Of a DNA stretch of 64,000 bases, positions 1 to 10,995 are shown in pieces. The notes under the pieces were generated by a model that saw only the letters and a list, made by a program, of their open reading frames with translations, had not been told where the DNA came from and did no database searches. This stretch comes from Cryptomeria japonica (taxonomy: Eukaryota; Streptophyta; Pinopsida; Cupressales; Cupressaceae). The position numbers were made by a program, and so were the translations under genes. The first letter of the stretch is position 1. Each line of letters begins with the position of its first letter. The stretch spans positions 27,419,001 through 27,483,000 of the forward strand of contig NC_081412.1 in assembly GCF_030272615.1 (NCBI RefSeq), given 5' to 3'.

Positions 1-550
1 ATAAACCATGTTGGCCTTAGATCAAACAAGTAATATCAACACATAAGACATCCCATAAATACAATAATAGGTCTTATCCACATGTTACATTAATGTGTCC
101 ATAACCTAGATCAACCGGGACCAAGTATAGGTCCACATGCTTTAGGAATGATCTCCAACCGCCAAGTCTCAGACATGATCATCAACAGCATTCTGAAACT
201 CCATCAGAAGCTGCACCAACACCACTTATGCAATTCATCAAATATCTCCACCAAAATCTCTACCGATGAAACCCCCATCTAAACCAAAAAATAATCTTCT
301 AAGCAAGCAAGATAGCATCCAATCACTAGACAAAAACCAACTGACCAAATAAGAGTATAAGTATCATGTACAAGCCAATTCCATCACCAGATTATACCGG
401 AGTCTATCGGATATGTCGGATCCAAGTTAGCCAGAAACCACTCATCCTATCGAGACTAGAAGGGTGTCGCTAAAGCATCCAAACAGCTAGTGTTGACATC
501 AATAACAAAACATCAATGCAACACATAGCAATTCCACCAAATGGCCAACA
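1..550 (-). repeat. Copia-1 3' LTR (partial)
   Basis: The stretch aligns base for base, with scattered substitutions and small indels, to 8015-8564. The outer end at 547-550 (aaca on plus) is the TG start of the LTR on the minus strand. The other end is outside the window. The visible divergence between the two LTRs implies the insertion is not recent. Confidence 0.9.
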
Positions 551-830
551 ATCTCCCCCTTTGGCATTGATGGCAACACCAGATGTGAAAAACATCTAAG
601 TACCAATAAATGCCAAACAAGTCTCCCCCTATGGAAGACAACCAACAATCACCTGTATATAGCTTTGAATATCAATATCTCTCCCCCTATGAATAATATT
701 TCTCTCCCTTTGATATTTACTTTTTCACATCACTATCTCTCTCCCTTTGACATCAATGCCAAAAATCTAACAAAAATATCAAAGCAAAAACATTAGCCTC
801 TGAATCTCAAAGCTGGCTACTCCCCCTGAG
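551..830 (-). other. Cluster of six polypurine tracts upstream of the 3' LTR
   Basis: The tract that abuts the LTR (551-562, AAAGGGGGAGAT on minus) is the expected plus-strand primer. Further purine runs of the same style occur at about 621-634, 679-691, 701-713, 736-750 and 820-830, each with a GGGAG-like core. Multiple polypurine tracts before the 3' LTR have been reported as a Sirevirus hallmark; assigning this element to that lineage is an inference. Confidence 0.75.
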
Positions 831-907
831 AAATAGCATCCGACATCAGTGCCAGAATGAATAGTATCTCTGATAATGCATGTCGTATTGATGCCAAACC
901 GCATCAA

Positions 908-2641
908 TCAAGTCTCTACTAGACGGACAGAAACCCCCAATTTGTCTCTCAGGTACTCGAATGATTCCTTGGATAAAGGTTTAGTGAAAATATGTGTAAT
1001 CTATTCTTTAGTTTTCACATAAACCAGTCTAACTTCATTTGCTTCCACCTTCTCCTTCAAAAATTTATACTTGATAGATATGTGCTTTGTCTTAGAATGA
1101 AATACCAGATTCTTTGATATATCAATAGCAGCAAAGTTATCACAGTGAATAACTACTGGTGCATCACAATCCACCTTTATATCCTTCAACATTTGCTTCA
1201 TCCATAAAACTTGTGTACAGTTAGTAGCAGCAGCAACATACTCAGCTTTAGCAATAGATAAAGAAGTACATCATTGTTTCTTATTGATCCATGAAACCAA
1301 CTTCTTTCCAAGAAAGAAAGCTCCACCAAAAGTACTTTTTCGGTCATCAACATCTCCAGCCCAATCAACATCTGTATATGCACATAAAGTAAAGTTATCA
1401 TCCTTAGGGTACCACAAACCATATTTTGATGTACCTTGCACGTATCTAAAAATCATTTTCACCGCCATCTCATGATTTTCTCTAGGACCACTCTGAAATC
1501 TTGAAATAATACAAACATAATTCATAATGTCAGGCCTAATCTGAGTCAAATAAAGTAGACCTCCAATCATAGATTTGTATCTTGTAGGATTTACCGGTGT
1601 AGAAACATCTTTTCTTGTCAATTTCTCACTTGTAACCATAGGTGTACTTACCAATTTAGAATCTCCCATACCAAATTTATTCAACAATTCCTTAGCATAT
1701 TTAGTTTGATAGATAAAAATGTCTTTGTCAATCTGAGTAATATGCAAACCTAAGAAAAAATTCATCTCACCAATCATAGACATCTCAAATTCTTTCTCCA
1801 TATTCTTAGAAAATTCTATGCATAATTTATCTTCACCTCCAAAAATAATGTCATCAACAAATAATTCAATGATCAGTATATCATCATTAGTGATTTTATA
1901 ATATAAATTACTATCATCACTTCCTTTAGTAAAACCAAGCTTCAAAAGATATTTATCCAACCTTGCATACCAAGCTCTAGGTGCTTGTTTCAATCCATAT
2001 AAAGCTTTCCTTAACCTGCAAACCATATGTGTATCACCTGATAGTGAAAAACCATCAGGTTGCTCAATATAAACTTTCTCATCAAGATCCCCATTAAAAA
2101 ATGCACATTTAACATCCATCTGATAAACCTTGTAGTTTTTGTACTCAGCATAGGCAAGAAATAATGTTATAGCTTCAAACCTAGCTACTGGTGCAAAAGT
2201 ATCTCCATAATCAATTCCTTCCTTCTGAGAATATCCTTTACAAGCCAATCTAGCCTTATTCCTTATAACTTGACCATCCTCATTTAATTTATTACTAAAA
2301 ACCCATTTAGTTCCAATAACATTTTTATTTTTAGTCCAGGGAACCAAACTCCATCTATTATTTTCCTCAATCTGATCTAATTCTTCTTCCATAGCTTTTA
2401 ACCAAAATTAATCTTTACATGCCTCAATTATCGATACCGGTTCAACTTGTGAAATTAAACATTCCTCATTAGTTTCCATTCTTCTTCTTGTCATCACTCC
2501 ATTTCTCTTATCCCCAATGATTTGATCTTCAGAATGATTCAATCTCACATACCTAGGAGTCTTCTGACTCCCTATTCCTCTTCCTTGTTCTCTAGTTACT
2601 GTAGAATTCTCTGATGTTGTCGGAGTAACTGGTTCAACTCT
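908..2641 (-). pseudogene. Copia-1 reverse transcriptase and RNase H domain (degenerate)
   Basis: This is the 3' end of the copia polyprotein, which copies the element RNA into DNA. The RT part (about 2400 down to 1600) shows the family landmarks in order: [47 protein letters not shown] and the catalytic FVDD (usual YVDD). RNase H follows with [10 protein letters not shown], the AKAEY box and HCDN. The protein ends at the TGA at 908-910, after a typical TKPLSKESFEYL tail. A stop after the segment SWINKKQ near 1270 breaks RT from RNase H, and further stops lie in the linker around 2400-2640 (RYVRLN and neighbours). The catalytic residues of RT are still visible, but the reading frame is not intact. 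Confidence 0.92.
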
Positions 2642-3048
2642 CTATTTCGGTAAAGGTGCTACCAGTTCAGATATAATCATTTCCACTGTCGATTCCTTCT
2701 CATAAACTCTAATTTGACTTTTGTTCAGCTCATCTACTTTGATATTAGCACTCTCCACAATTCTCTCCAATCTCTTGTTATAACATCTATATGATTTGCT
2801 TTCATTAGAATAACCAAGAAATATGCCTTCATCACATCTAGGATCAAATTTCCCAAGAGTATCATCTCTCCTGATATAACATTTACTACCAAAAATTATG
2901 AAATACTTGACTGTAGGTGTATTGCCAAACCATAATTCATAAGGTGTCTTACCGATTTCTCCTTTGATATGTACTTTGTTTAATGTATAAACCATTGTAC
3001 TCACTTCTTCTCTCCAGTAAATATGAGGTATATTTTCTTCCATCATCA
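2642..3048 (-). pseudogene. Copia-1 integrase, C-terminal part (downstream of the nested insertion)
   Basis: The translation begins MEENIPHIYWREEVSTMVY, which continues directly from the RTMM end of the integrase core at 5216. It goes on through TPYELWFGNTPTVKYF and FGSKCYIRRDD to GIFLGYSNESKSYRCYN, the usual conserved run at the end of copia integrase cores. The two integrase parts were one gene before the solo LTR at 3049-5210 inserted. The open frame is about 135 codons. Confidence 0.9.
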
Positions 3049-5210
3049 TGTTGGCATTGTGTATTCATTGATGTCAACTGGTATGGGATGGCCACCGGTA
3101 GAAGAGATGTGTGTGCAACACTATTATGAAGGAGTACATGATGTGATATCTTGGATATTACCTTGTGTTGTAGAACACCAGTAAAGGTAAGGAAGGTGAC
3201 CTCAGAGGTCATCAATACACAAGTTAGTTCCTGACGTGTGTGATGAGATAGAAAGGTATTTGAGCAGTTGTTTGTGATGAAGAGGCAGAATGTTATCTGA
3301 ATCACATCAACACTGGAGGAGAAGAATGGACAAGTAACCAGTATTCTGTGAGGTTGTAGAACATCAGGACTCCCACCGGATGAAGATGCAGTCATCATGA
3401 GAAGCAATGATTGAAAATGAATTTGCTCACTCCAGATCACATGTGCCTATTTGAAGATATGTTGCACAAACAAGGAACTCATATGAGCAGATGATAGGGT
3501 GTTACTCCATCAAGTAAGTGGGGTTCATCTCCTATTATGCATTGTGTGCATCATTGTTGGTGAGATATGGAAGAAGAGGTGAAGGCAAGTTGAGTTGCCA
3601 ATACAGATGAAGAGTGATGAGTTTGTCAACATGACAAACTGGTTGAGACATGGTGTCATCAAGAGTACTAACCGGTATGTAAGTCCACTGGTTATATAAG
3701 CAAGGTGTAGATGCAGAAGACTCCCCACATGTGGGAATGAGAATACTTTGGATTTACCTATCTGGAGACCGGTTTGAGAGTTCCATTGATAGTTCAAGAT
3801 AAGGGCAGATATGATGAGGTAACCGTTACAGTGAGTGAGATCGGTTGGGTTAGCAAACTGAAAGAGGAGAGGCACCGGTAGAGTGATTGATCAATGATCC
3901 TATCTGGACTGACTAAAAAAGTCAAGTTAATAGATGGTTGATGAGGATGTCACATGGGATCAAGATGGCAAGCTTGTAGAGGTTGGTGAAGCATCGTGTG
4001 GAGTTAGGTATCTTGACAGGTGTGCACTAAAAGTGGATCCCATGATTTGTGGATTGGATCAGAAGCGTATGGCTTGAGGAAGAATGAACAACAGAGAAAA
4101 ATCAGGAAGTTGATGGGCACCTGAATCAAAGAAATAACATCAAACTATTAGGAGACCTCGAGAAGGAAACAATAGAGGTATTAATGGTGGTTTGATAGAC
4201 GCAGATCAAGATAGAAGATCGTGTTTCCTATATCTGGAAAACATGTTTTAGAAGGCGCATGAATGGTGGAAATGAATAGATGGATGTCAGGAAGATCAGA
4301 ACAAGCAAAGATCTAATTGGAGGGCTTATCTCGAAATGGTGAGGAAACCCTAACTGCCCAGATTTTGAATTGGTTTTTGGTGGGAAATTTGGCTATAAGT
4401 ATGAAGGCCAAAGAGATTGTTTGGTGTTGTTGGAGGGAAGATCATTGTGCTACTACGAAGTGGGATACTTCTGCAAGAGAAAAACAACCAAGTGCTCAAT
4501 GAGCATCTGAGAGAAGTGAGTGAGGGAAAGGAAGAACCTGGTTGAAGTATTCAACTAGCTAGAGAGAAGAACTGGTAGTGTTCATCCCGATTGAGCAGAA
4601 GTGAAGGAGGTTGCAGAGAAGGTAGACAATGAATTGGTAGAGTGTTAGTACCGATAAAGAGAAGAGCAGTAAGGAGGAGATTCAGTGAGAGAAGAACAAA
4701 AGAGAGATGAATTGGTAAGGCTTACAAGCAGAGAAGTAGTAAGTGAAGAGCAACAAGAGAAGTGAGTCGGTGTAAAAGAGAAACTATCTCATCGACAAAG
4801 TAAGATAGATGACAAGGTTACAAGATTCACTTGTAACAAGACAAATACTTTTGTAATTACATATATCTTTGTGTTCACTGAGTTGTAACTCGGTGCAGGG
4901 GTTGGTGCTCCTTGGGTTGGTGCCCTAAACTTTATAAGTGTGTTTTCATTATGAGGCTGGATTGAAGCAGTAGACTCCAGCAGCATTGCTCACCGAGGTT
5001 TTTCCCATCTTGGGTTTTCCTCATACATCCTGGTGTTATTTGATGTCCTCTTGTGTATGTGTGTACTTGAGTTAGTCTCCTCTCTAACCGGTCACTCTGC
5101 ATTGTGTTGGATCCATAAATTAGTATACTCACAAAGGATAGCTAAAAGGAAACGATTTGAGAACCATTGATTCACCCCCTCCCCCTCTCAATGGTGCATT
5201 GTGTCTAACA
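3049..5210 (+). repeat. Solo LTR (2162 bp) nested in Copia-1 integrase
   Basis: The segment starts TGTTGGCATTG and ends GTCTAACA, giving the TG...CA ends and near-inverted TGTTGG/CTAACA tips of an LTR. It is flanked by a perfect 5-bp TSD, catca at 3044-3048 and 5211-5215. It holds no recognisable gag or pol. Its 3' part has the layout of other LTR ends in this window: a gaggtttttccc block, a gggttttcct block, then a CT-rich ttcaccccctccccctctca stretch close to the terminus. Removing it reconnects the integrase frame. It is therefore best explained as the product of LTR-LTR recombination of a full element. Confidence 0.88.
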
Positions 5211-5215
5211 CATCA

Positions 5216-5990
5216 TTGTTCTAGCATTATCCAAACTAGTTATGTTCTTCCTTTCCACAACTCCATTCTACTAAGGTGTTTGGGGAGCAAAAAAAATTCT
5301 TATACCATGCTTGTCACAAAGTTATTAAACTCACCGGATTTGAATTCTCCACCATGATCTGATCTCAAACATTTAATCTTCAATCCTATCTTAGTTTCCA
5401 CTTTAGCCTTAAATATTTTAAACTTTTCAAATGCTTCATATTTTTCTCTCAAAAAAGTAACCCACATCATTCTAGAATAATCATCAATGATTAGTATGAA
5501 ATATCTATCACCATGAAAACTTTTAACTCTAGCAGGGTCACACAAAGCAGTATGAATAAGATCAAGAATATCATTTGATTTATCTGGTATACTCCTAAAA
5601 GAGGTTTTGGCCTGTTTACTCATTTGACATTCTTTACATACCGGATTATAGGGCTTCATAATCTTAGATATATCTCTAATAGCCTTAGTTGAACTGATCT
5701 TCACAATGCAATCAAAATTCACATGACACGACCTTTTATGCCATAACCAACTCTCATCAATCTATGTAATCAAACATGTCTTCTCACCGGTGTTCAAATG
5801 AAATATGTTACCTTTTGTCTATGTACCGGTTGCAATCTCCAAGCTAGATTTGTTAATGATTTTGTATTTTCCATCCTTGAACTGTAATTGAAATCCCTTA
5901 TCTACCAATTGTCCTACACTCATAATATTATGCTTCAAACCTTCAACATAATAAATATTGTTAATATTGTTCTTACCATCCAATGATATA
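5216..5990 (-). pseudogene. Copia-1 pre-integrase region and integrase catalytic core
   Basis: On the minus strand the segment carries the GAG-pre-integrase region (WLWHKRSCHVNFD, then CKECQMSKQAKTSF) followed by the integrase core: LIHTALCDP, IIDDYSRMMWVTFL, LRSDHGGEF and QNGVVERKN. The first catalytic position, normally D in LIHTDLCGP, is A here, so the core is inactive by point mutation as well as by frameshift near 5300 (poly-A run) and by the solo LTR insertion. The second D (RSDHGG) and the E of VERKN remain. The integrase would join the cDNA to the host chromosome. Confidence 0.9.
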
Positions 5991-6299
5991 GTTCATTTTC
6001 CTTTAATCATACATGCCTTGTCATTTCCAAATCTAACTAGTCCACCATCAAATTCTTGCAAAGACAAAAACTTCCCTTTATCTCTAGTCATATGATGTGA
6101 ACAACCACTATCAATTACCCATTCATCCGTGTCCTCAATTTTAGCAGCAACTACCTTCTCCATAGGTACATTCTCTTCCAATGCCAGATCATCTTCCTTG
6201 ATAGCCAAGAACACCCATTCCTTCCCATTGTCGGATCCACTAGTAGAGTCTTCTGTTGGTTCATCATCTAAATTAATAATGCCTTCCTCATCCACTATG
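5991..6299 (-). pseudogene. Copia-1 aspartic protease region
   Basis: The roughly 100-codon open stretch includes EWVIDSGCSHHMTRD, the canonical copia protease active site (D-S-G) at the position expected between gag and integrase. It is preceded by an acidic stretch (INLDDEPTEDSTSGSDNG). A stop follows CMIKGK at about 5993, and the remaining part of the domain (KNNINNIYYVEGLKHNIMSV) continues beyond it in the same region. Confidence 0.88.
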
Positions 6300-7293
6300 T
6301 AGCATGAATTATCTTTGTTTTTCTTGAATCTATACTTGTTCTAATATCCAAGGTTAGGCTTAAATGATCTTTTAACTCCTTCAAATCTTGAATTTCTTTC
6401 AGGACATCTAGATGCAAAATGACCAGCCTTATTGCATGCAAAACATTTAAAAAGTGTTTTTCTTTCATACTTACTTCCTACTGATCCTTCCAGTACTCTT
6501 CTAGTAAATAGTGTTTCAAGTTTCTCAAACTATTCATCTTCTCTCTTCATATCTTCTAATTATTTTGCATATAAAGCTTTCCAGTCTTGCTTACCGGTTG
6601 TAAATGTAGATGCATGAAAAGCGGGTTCGGTCTTCATAGCTCGAAAAGGTCCAAATTCCTCAAGCTCAATAGCAAATAGTTTCCCAACCAAAGTATCTTT
6701 GTTGACAGATGTATTATCCCTTGTTCTCAACTCATTAATAGTAATAGCCTTCATTTTGTAAGTTGGTGGTAGGGCTCTCGGGACTTTAGAAACAATTTCA
6801 TCTTCGCTCAGAGTTCCACCACAACATTGAATTCCCATAACAATCTCATTTACTCTTTCCATGAATGCAGTAATCCTTTTATCTTCTTCCATCTTCAATT
6901 TTTCATATCTCACTCGGTAACCATCAAGTTTAGCAATCTTTACTGTAGGGTCACCTTCATTAAGAGCCTGCAAATTATCCCATATATCCTTTCCAGATGA
7001 TTTGTCTGTTAATCCCATTATTTTTTTATCAGAAAGTGCACACAAGAGGGCTTCTCTTGCTCTACAATCATTCTCAAGCTCCTTGTCTAGGTTTGTCGGA
7101 GGAGGTTGTCAGATCCTGTATTATAGGGTGTGACACCATTCTGTGTGATCTCCCAAATCTACTAGCCAAGACATCTTAGACGAGTCTCTATCCGAATCTT
7201 CCATAATGTATAGTTCGTTCCTTCAAGACTCAGTATATCCCTTCGAAAGATAGCTCCAGAAGAACTGGATGAATTTGAACTATTAGTCACCAT
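6300..7293 (-). pseudogene. Copia-1 gag
   Basis: The start is taken at ATG 7293-7291, which opens MVTNSSNSSSSSGAIFRR and matches the start of the Copia-3 gag. The middle (7045-6560) has the UBN2-type copia gag fold features NEGDPTVKIAKLDGYRVRYE and ITAFMERVNEI. A complete CCHC zinc knuckle, CFACNKAGHFASRC, lies at 6445-6414. Gag would form the particle and bind genomic RNA. Stops and frame changes occur between 7040 and 7170 and downstream of the knuckle (for example after NLGY near 6340). Length is ordinary for the family. Confidence 0.88.
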
Positions 7294-7337
7294 AGGCTCT
7301 TCCTCAAGCGGTTAAGCTTTCTACAAAGAGGACCAAA

Positions 7338-7349
7338 GCTCTGATACGA
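7338..7349 (-). other. Copia-1 primer binding site (initiator Met tRNA type)
   Basis: On the minus strand the site reads TCGTATCAGAGC, one mismatch from TGGTATCAGAGC-type sites complementary to the 3' end of plant initiator tRNA-Met at the second base (G to C). It lies two bases from the inner end of the 5' LTR. Confidence 0.85.
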
Positions 7350-7351
7350 AT

Positions 7352-8564
7352 TGTGATAGTTCAGATAATTGGAAGACAACTGAGAGGGGGGGTGAATCGG
7401 TTGTCACGGATTACAAGAACATTCAACGATTAAAATTTTAATACCGGAACCCAAAACATTAATAGCGGAATAGCAGATAAACCAATTAAGCATAAACAAT
7501 AATCACAGAATAAATACCATCCACATGACACCAAGATTTGTATGTGGAAAACCCGGTAAAGGGAAAAACCACAGTGGGAAGCCTACCCACAGTCAAATAA
7601 TACTTCTGTAGTAAGTATGTGAATTACAATGAAGGGGCCTGCACTTGCAGGAAGGCCAACAACCTAGAGCACACTGCTCATCACAAAAGGAGCCTCACTG
7701 ACTACATACAAATCCTTACTACAATCCAGAGAAATGTTGAACTGCAAAAGATAGCATCTCCTATTGCCTAAGTATAGTTTTGGTTAAGCTCAATACCGGA
7801 GGACTAAATCCTCTTACACAAACCCAATTTGATCTCCAATGATCGACCAACTCCTCTACCTGAATGATATTACATTATTCGCACATTACATTCCTTGACC
7901 ATGACCTCTTATATTAACCATGATGATCTACAATGAGATCTTACATCTTATTTATACAAATCCTCGACCATAAACAATCAGGTCAGCCACCAGACAATAA
8001 ACCAATTACATAATTACAAACCATGTCATCCTTAGACCAAACAAGTAATAGCAACATACAAGACATCCCTAAAATACAACAATAGGTCCTATCCACATGT
8101 TACATTAATGTTGGTCCATAACCTAGATCAACTAGGACCAAGTATAGGTCCACATGCTTCAGCAATGATCTCCAACCACCAAGTCTCGAACATGATCATC
8201 AACATCATCCTAAAACTCCATCAGAAGCTGCACCATTTATGCAATTCATCAAAGATCTCCACCAAAATCTCTATCGGTGAAACCCTCACCAAAACCAGAA
8301 ACCAATCTTCTAAGCAAGCAGGATAGCATCCAATCACTAGACCAAAATCAACTAACCAAATATGATTATAAGTATCATGTACAAGCCAATTCCATCACTA
8401 GATTATATAGGAGTCTAGACAGATCATGTCGGATCCAAGTTAACCAGAAACCACTCATCCTACCGAGACCACAAGGGTGTCGGTAAAGCATCCAAACAGC
8501 TAGTGTTGACATCAATGACAAAACATAAATGCAACACATAATCAATTCCACCAAATGGCCAACA
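7352..8564 (-). repeat. Copia-1 5' LTR (1213 bp)
   Basis: The LTR reads TGTTGGCC...ATCACA on the minus strand and is followed by the primer site. It matches 1-550 over its outer half and is recognisably similar to the plus-strand LTR of Copia-3 (53719-54920). It carries a G-rich run on plus at 7385-7391, which is the CT-rich block near the 3' end of these LTRs. Confidence 0.9.
7949..7956 (-). promoter_or_regulatory. TATA box candidate in Copia-1 5' LTR
   Basis: TATAAATA on the minus strand, with ATGTAAGATC just downstream. The same pair occurs in the Copia-3 LTR (TATAAATA at 54335-54342 followed by atgtaagatc), so the arrangement is shared by the family. Confidence 0.6.
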
Positions 8565-9015
8565 GACATTGGATCTAGGAATTTTGAATCATAGAAGGCA
8601 ATTATATCAAGAAATATATTAGCTTGAATTTCATGATTATCTTTTGTGGATAACCCTTGGGGATAAAATTGAAAGGTTTCATTGTCAGGTGAGTTATTTA
8701 AAGGAGCTGGTGTTGATAAATTGGCATTTATTATGATAGGTGGATGTGACAGAGTAAAAAGGATACTTTTCTCTTGTGGTGACATGGAGGAGACATATAG
8801 GTGTTTTGATGGAGTGGGACTATGTAGATAAAAAATAAATTTATCCTAATCTTGTGATGGAACAAGTTCATTGGGAAGGATACTTTGATCTTAAAATAGC
8901 ATCTCATATTTATATGTTGTTTATTTGCAAGGGATACTTTGGTCTAGATTTGGATGAGGTTAATTAGATGATATAGAAGGTATAACTTTTTATAAATGAG
9001 TTGTAGTGTAATCAT
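8565..9015. other. Unassigned flank between Copia-1 and the next LTR
   Basis: After the probable TSD gacat I see no recognisable gene. On the minus strand, frame remains open for about 75 codons from 8785 (start MSPQEKSILFTLSHPPI) before running into the Copia-1 LTR. It is proline- and asparagine-rich and not a family I recognise. It may be the tail of an older element. Confidence 0.4.
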
Positions 9016-9440
9016 TGTTAAACACACCCCAACACTAAGAGGGGTTGGGGTGAGTCAATCTTGATCAAACACTTAATTCCACAAATCAATCCCAATTTAA
9101 CCTTAATCTTATTAGCAACAATGAAAGATAAAAAATGAACACCATGCACAAGAGAACATCACATTTACATGGAAAACTAAAATAGGGAAAAACCATTGTG
9201 AGATTAAACTCATATATAGGAAGCTCATTGCTTGTTGAATGACTTGCAAGTTGAGGTGCACTACCCTAGGGTAAGATACAAAGGACTTGCGGCTAAGAAA
9301 CATTACCTCAATGATAGATACAAGACTTTCTCGGGAGACTCACAATCTCTAAGAAAGATACATTAATATATGAATCAAGATGAATATGCCTTTAGAAAAA
9401 CTAGATCTAACAACATCCAAGTATGAAGCTACCCTTGAAT
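9016..9440 (-). repeat. Inner end of a minus-strand LTR, interrupted by the chromovirus
   Basis: Read on minus, the sequence ends with a GACTCACCCC block, a CT-rich run and GTTTAACA, which closely resembles the 3' terminus of the solo LTR at 47902-49944. The flanking gypsy element has inserted in it (TSD at 9441-9445 and 17243-17247), so the LTR should continue at 17248. I could not fix its other end; a TG-type end at 17381 is possible but no matching TSD was found. Confidence 0.5.
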
Positions 9441-9445
9441 CTCTG

Positions 9446-10971
9446 TGGTGCAGGAGCACCTAGCTTCTAGCTGTTTTGTTGATGCACTTTCCATATTTTG
9501 GTGTGATAGTCCTTATTTTGGATTAGGTTTGTTAATAATGGACTACTCAGAGGTCCATATGTGTGTTTGATAATCATTTGAAGGGTGATTGTCCCCTGGG
9601 TTGTTTGTTTTCTCAAAATTTGGCCTGTGAGCCCTCGTAAGCCTAAAATGGAATAAATTTGCATTTTAATGTAAAATGTCTTGTAAAGCCTCATTACGCA
9701 TTTAGGCATGTCATTTTAATGTCATTGTAAAGCCTCATTGTTGCTCAACAACTTTTTGCAACTTTTGAGCAACTTTGCATTTTTGAGAAAATCGGTGGTT
9801 AGGAAACCGATGAAGAGTTGGTTAGGATCAATATGGCATATAAAATTCTCTGATAATTATTAATGTACATTGGTTGGAAAAATCCTTGAGAAAGTTTGAA
9901 TAGATTTAGAAGATACTTTCCAGATTTTACCTTGTAATTTTCTCATTTTTGGAGCAGCAGTCCGTACGAAATGGATTGATCCTGCTACTGTTCTTTCATG
10001 ATTGTTTGGTGTATGAAATTTTAGTGCTCAGAAGGTGTTTGTAATTTCTTTTAGTGTAGGTTTGAAGTGTGTTTTTAAATTTGCTTTGCTCTTGGCCTGA
10101 GCAAGGGTTCAAGAGCCCAGACATGCTTCCAATTTGAATTCCCTTGAGTTTTGCTCAATAAACCTTGGGAATCAAGTTATGGAACACTTGTATAGTGTAT
10201 ATGTGCTTTATAAGGGCCTGGAAGTCATTTGGAAGCAACTTGCCATCATTTCCTAGGCAAGCTCAGTCATAGCCTCCTTAGGAAAGTGATTGAAATGTTG
10301 CATATGCTTGCAGGGATGATCAGTTGTGAAGGTGCCAAGTGTTTGGCATGAGAGAGTGGTGTGTGGAAGAGTCTATGTGAAAAGGTGGAGATGTGATAGA
10401 ATAGAAAAAACAACAAAACCCATTGGAGAAGACTGATAAGTCCTAAACCCTCTATAAATGCCATTTTTGGGATCCATACCAGTACGAACAGACCTAATTG
10501 TCTCACCTAGTGGATCCAAAAGTTAATACAAAAGTGTACTCATATCACAAAATATGTTGGAAGGTTCTTTGAGTGATTTTTGAATAATTGCCCAAAAACC
10601 GTCCAGGTAGGGCTAATTGGGTCTCTAGGGCTACTATGCCTAAAAAATAGGAGAAAGAGGGAATAATGGAGAAACAATGGAAAGCCAATTGAAGAACCAG
10701 TTGAATGGCATGGAAATACCTTTAGAAAACCCATTACAACCCCTAAAAGTACATGTTAGAGGATTGCATAGTTTAAAGGTTGGATTTAGCCTTGTGAATC
10801 TCAACCATGCTTGAAGCAACTATTGAGCACAACTTGATAGGGAGCACTCTAAGAGAGTTTGAGTGTTTTGGTTTGTTAAAAGGCAAGTGAAGAGTGAAAG
10901 GAGCCCACTAAAACATCACCCAACTACCTATTGAACAAGGTGAAACTCTCCTTGAGGTCCTCTCCCTATCA
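9446..10971 (+). repeat. Gypsy-1 5' LTR (1526 bp)
   Basis: Begins TGGTGCAGGAGCACC and ends CCCTATCA. It aligns along its length with 15662-17242. Relative to the 3' copy it lacks about 55-60 bases near 9720 (the segment around 15940-16010 in the 3' LTR). Confidence 0.92.
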
Positions 10972-10974
10972 AAG

Positions 10975-10986
10975 TGGTATTAGAGC
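10975..10986 (+). other. Gypsy-1 primer binding site (initiator Met tRNA type)
   Basis: TGGTATTAGAGC, one mismatch from TGGTATCAGAGC, three bases after the LTR end. Confidence 0.85.
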
Positions 10987-10995
10987 ACCTAAGAT

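Larger units (their letters stand above)
1..8564 (-). mobile_element. Copia-1: Ty1/copia (Sirevirus-like) LTR retrotransposon, 3' LTR cut by window edge
   Basis: Read on the minus strand the order is 5' LTR (7352-8564), tRNA-iMet-type primer site (7338-7349), gag, protease, integrase, RT, RNase H, several polypurine tracts, 3' LTR (1-550, truncated by the window). Integrase before RT defines Ty1/copia. The LTR begins TGTTGGCC on the minus strand and ends in CA. The probable TSD on the visible side is gacat (8565-8569); its partner lies outside the window. The element is dead: it has many in-frame stops and frameshifts, and a 2162-bp solo LTR is inserted in integrase. Copia-3 at 53719 belongs to the same family by LTR and gag similarity. 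The Sirevirus assignment rests on the repeated polypurine tracts and is an inference. Confidence 0.9.

Noticed and set aside
8375-8785. Minus-strand 136-codon frame
   Set aside because: Its second half runs into the Copia-1 LTR, so it cannot be one gene. The first about 75 codons are noted as an unassigned open stretch only.
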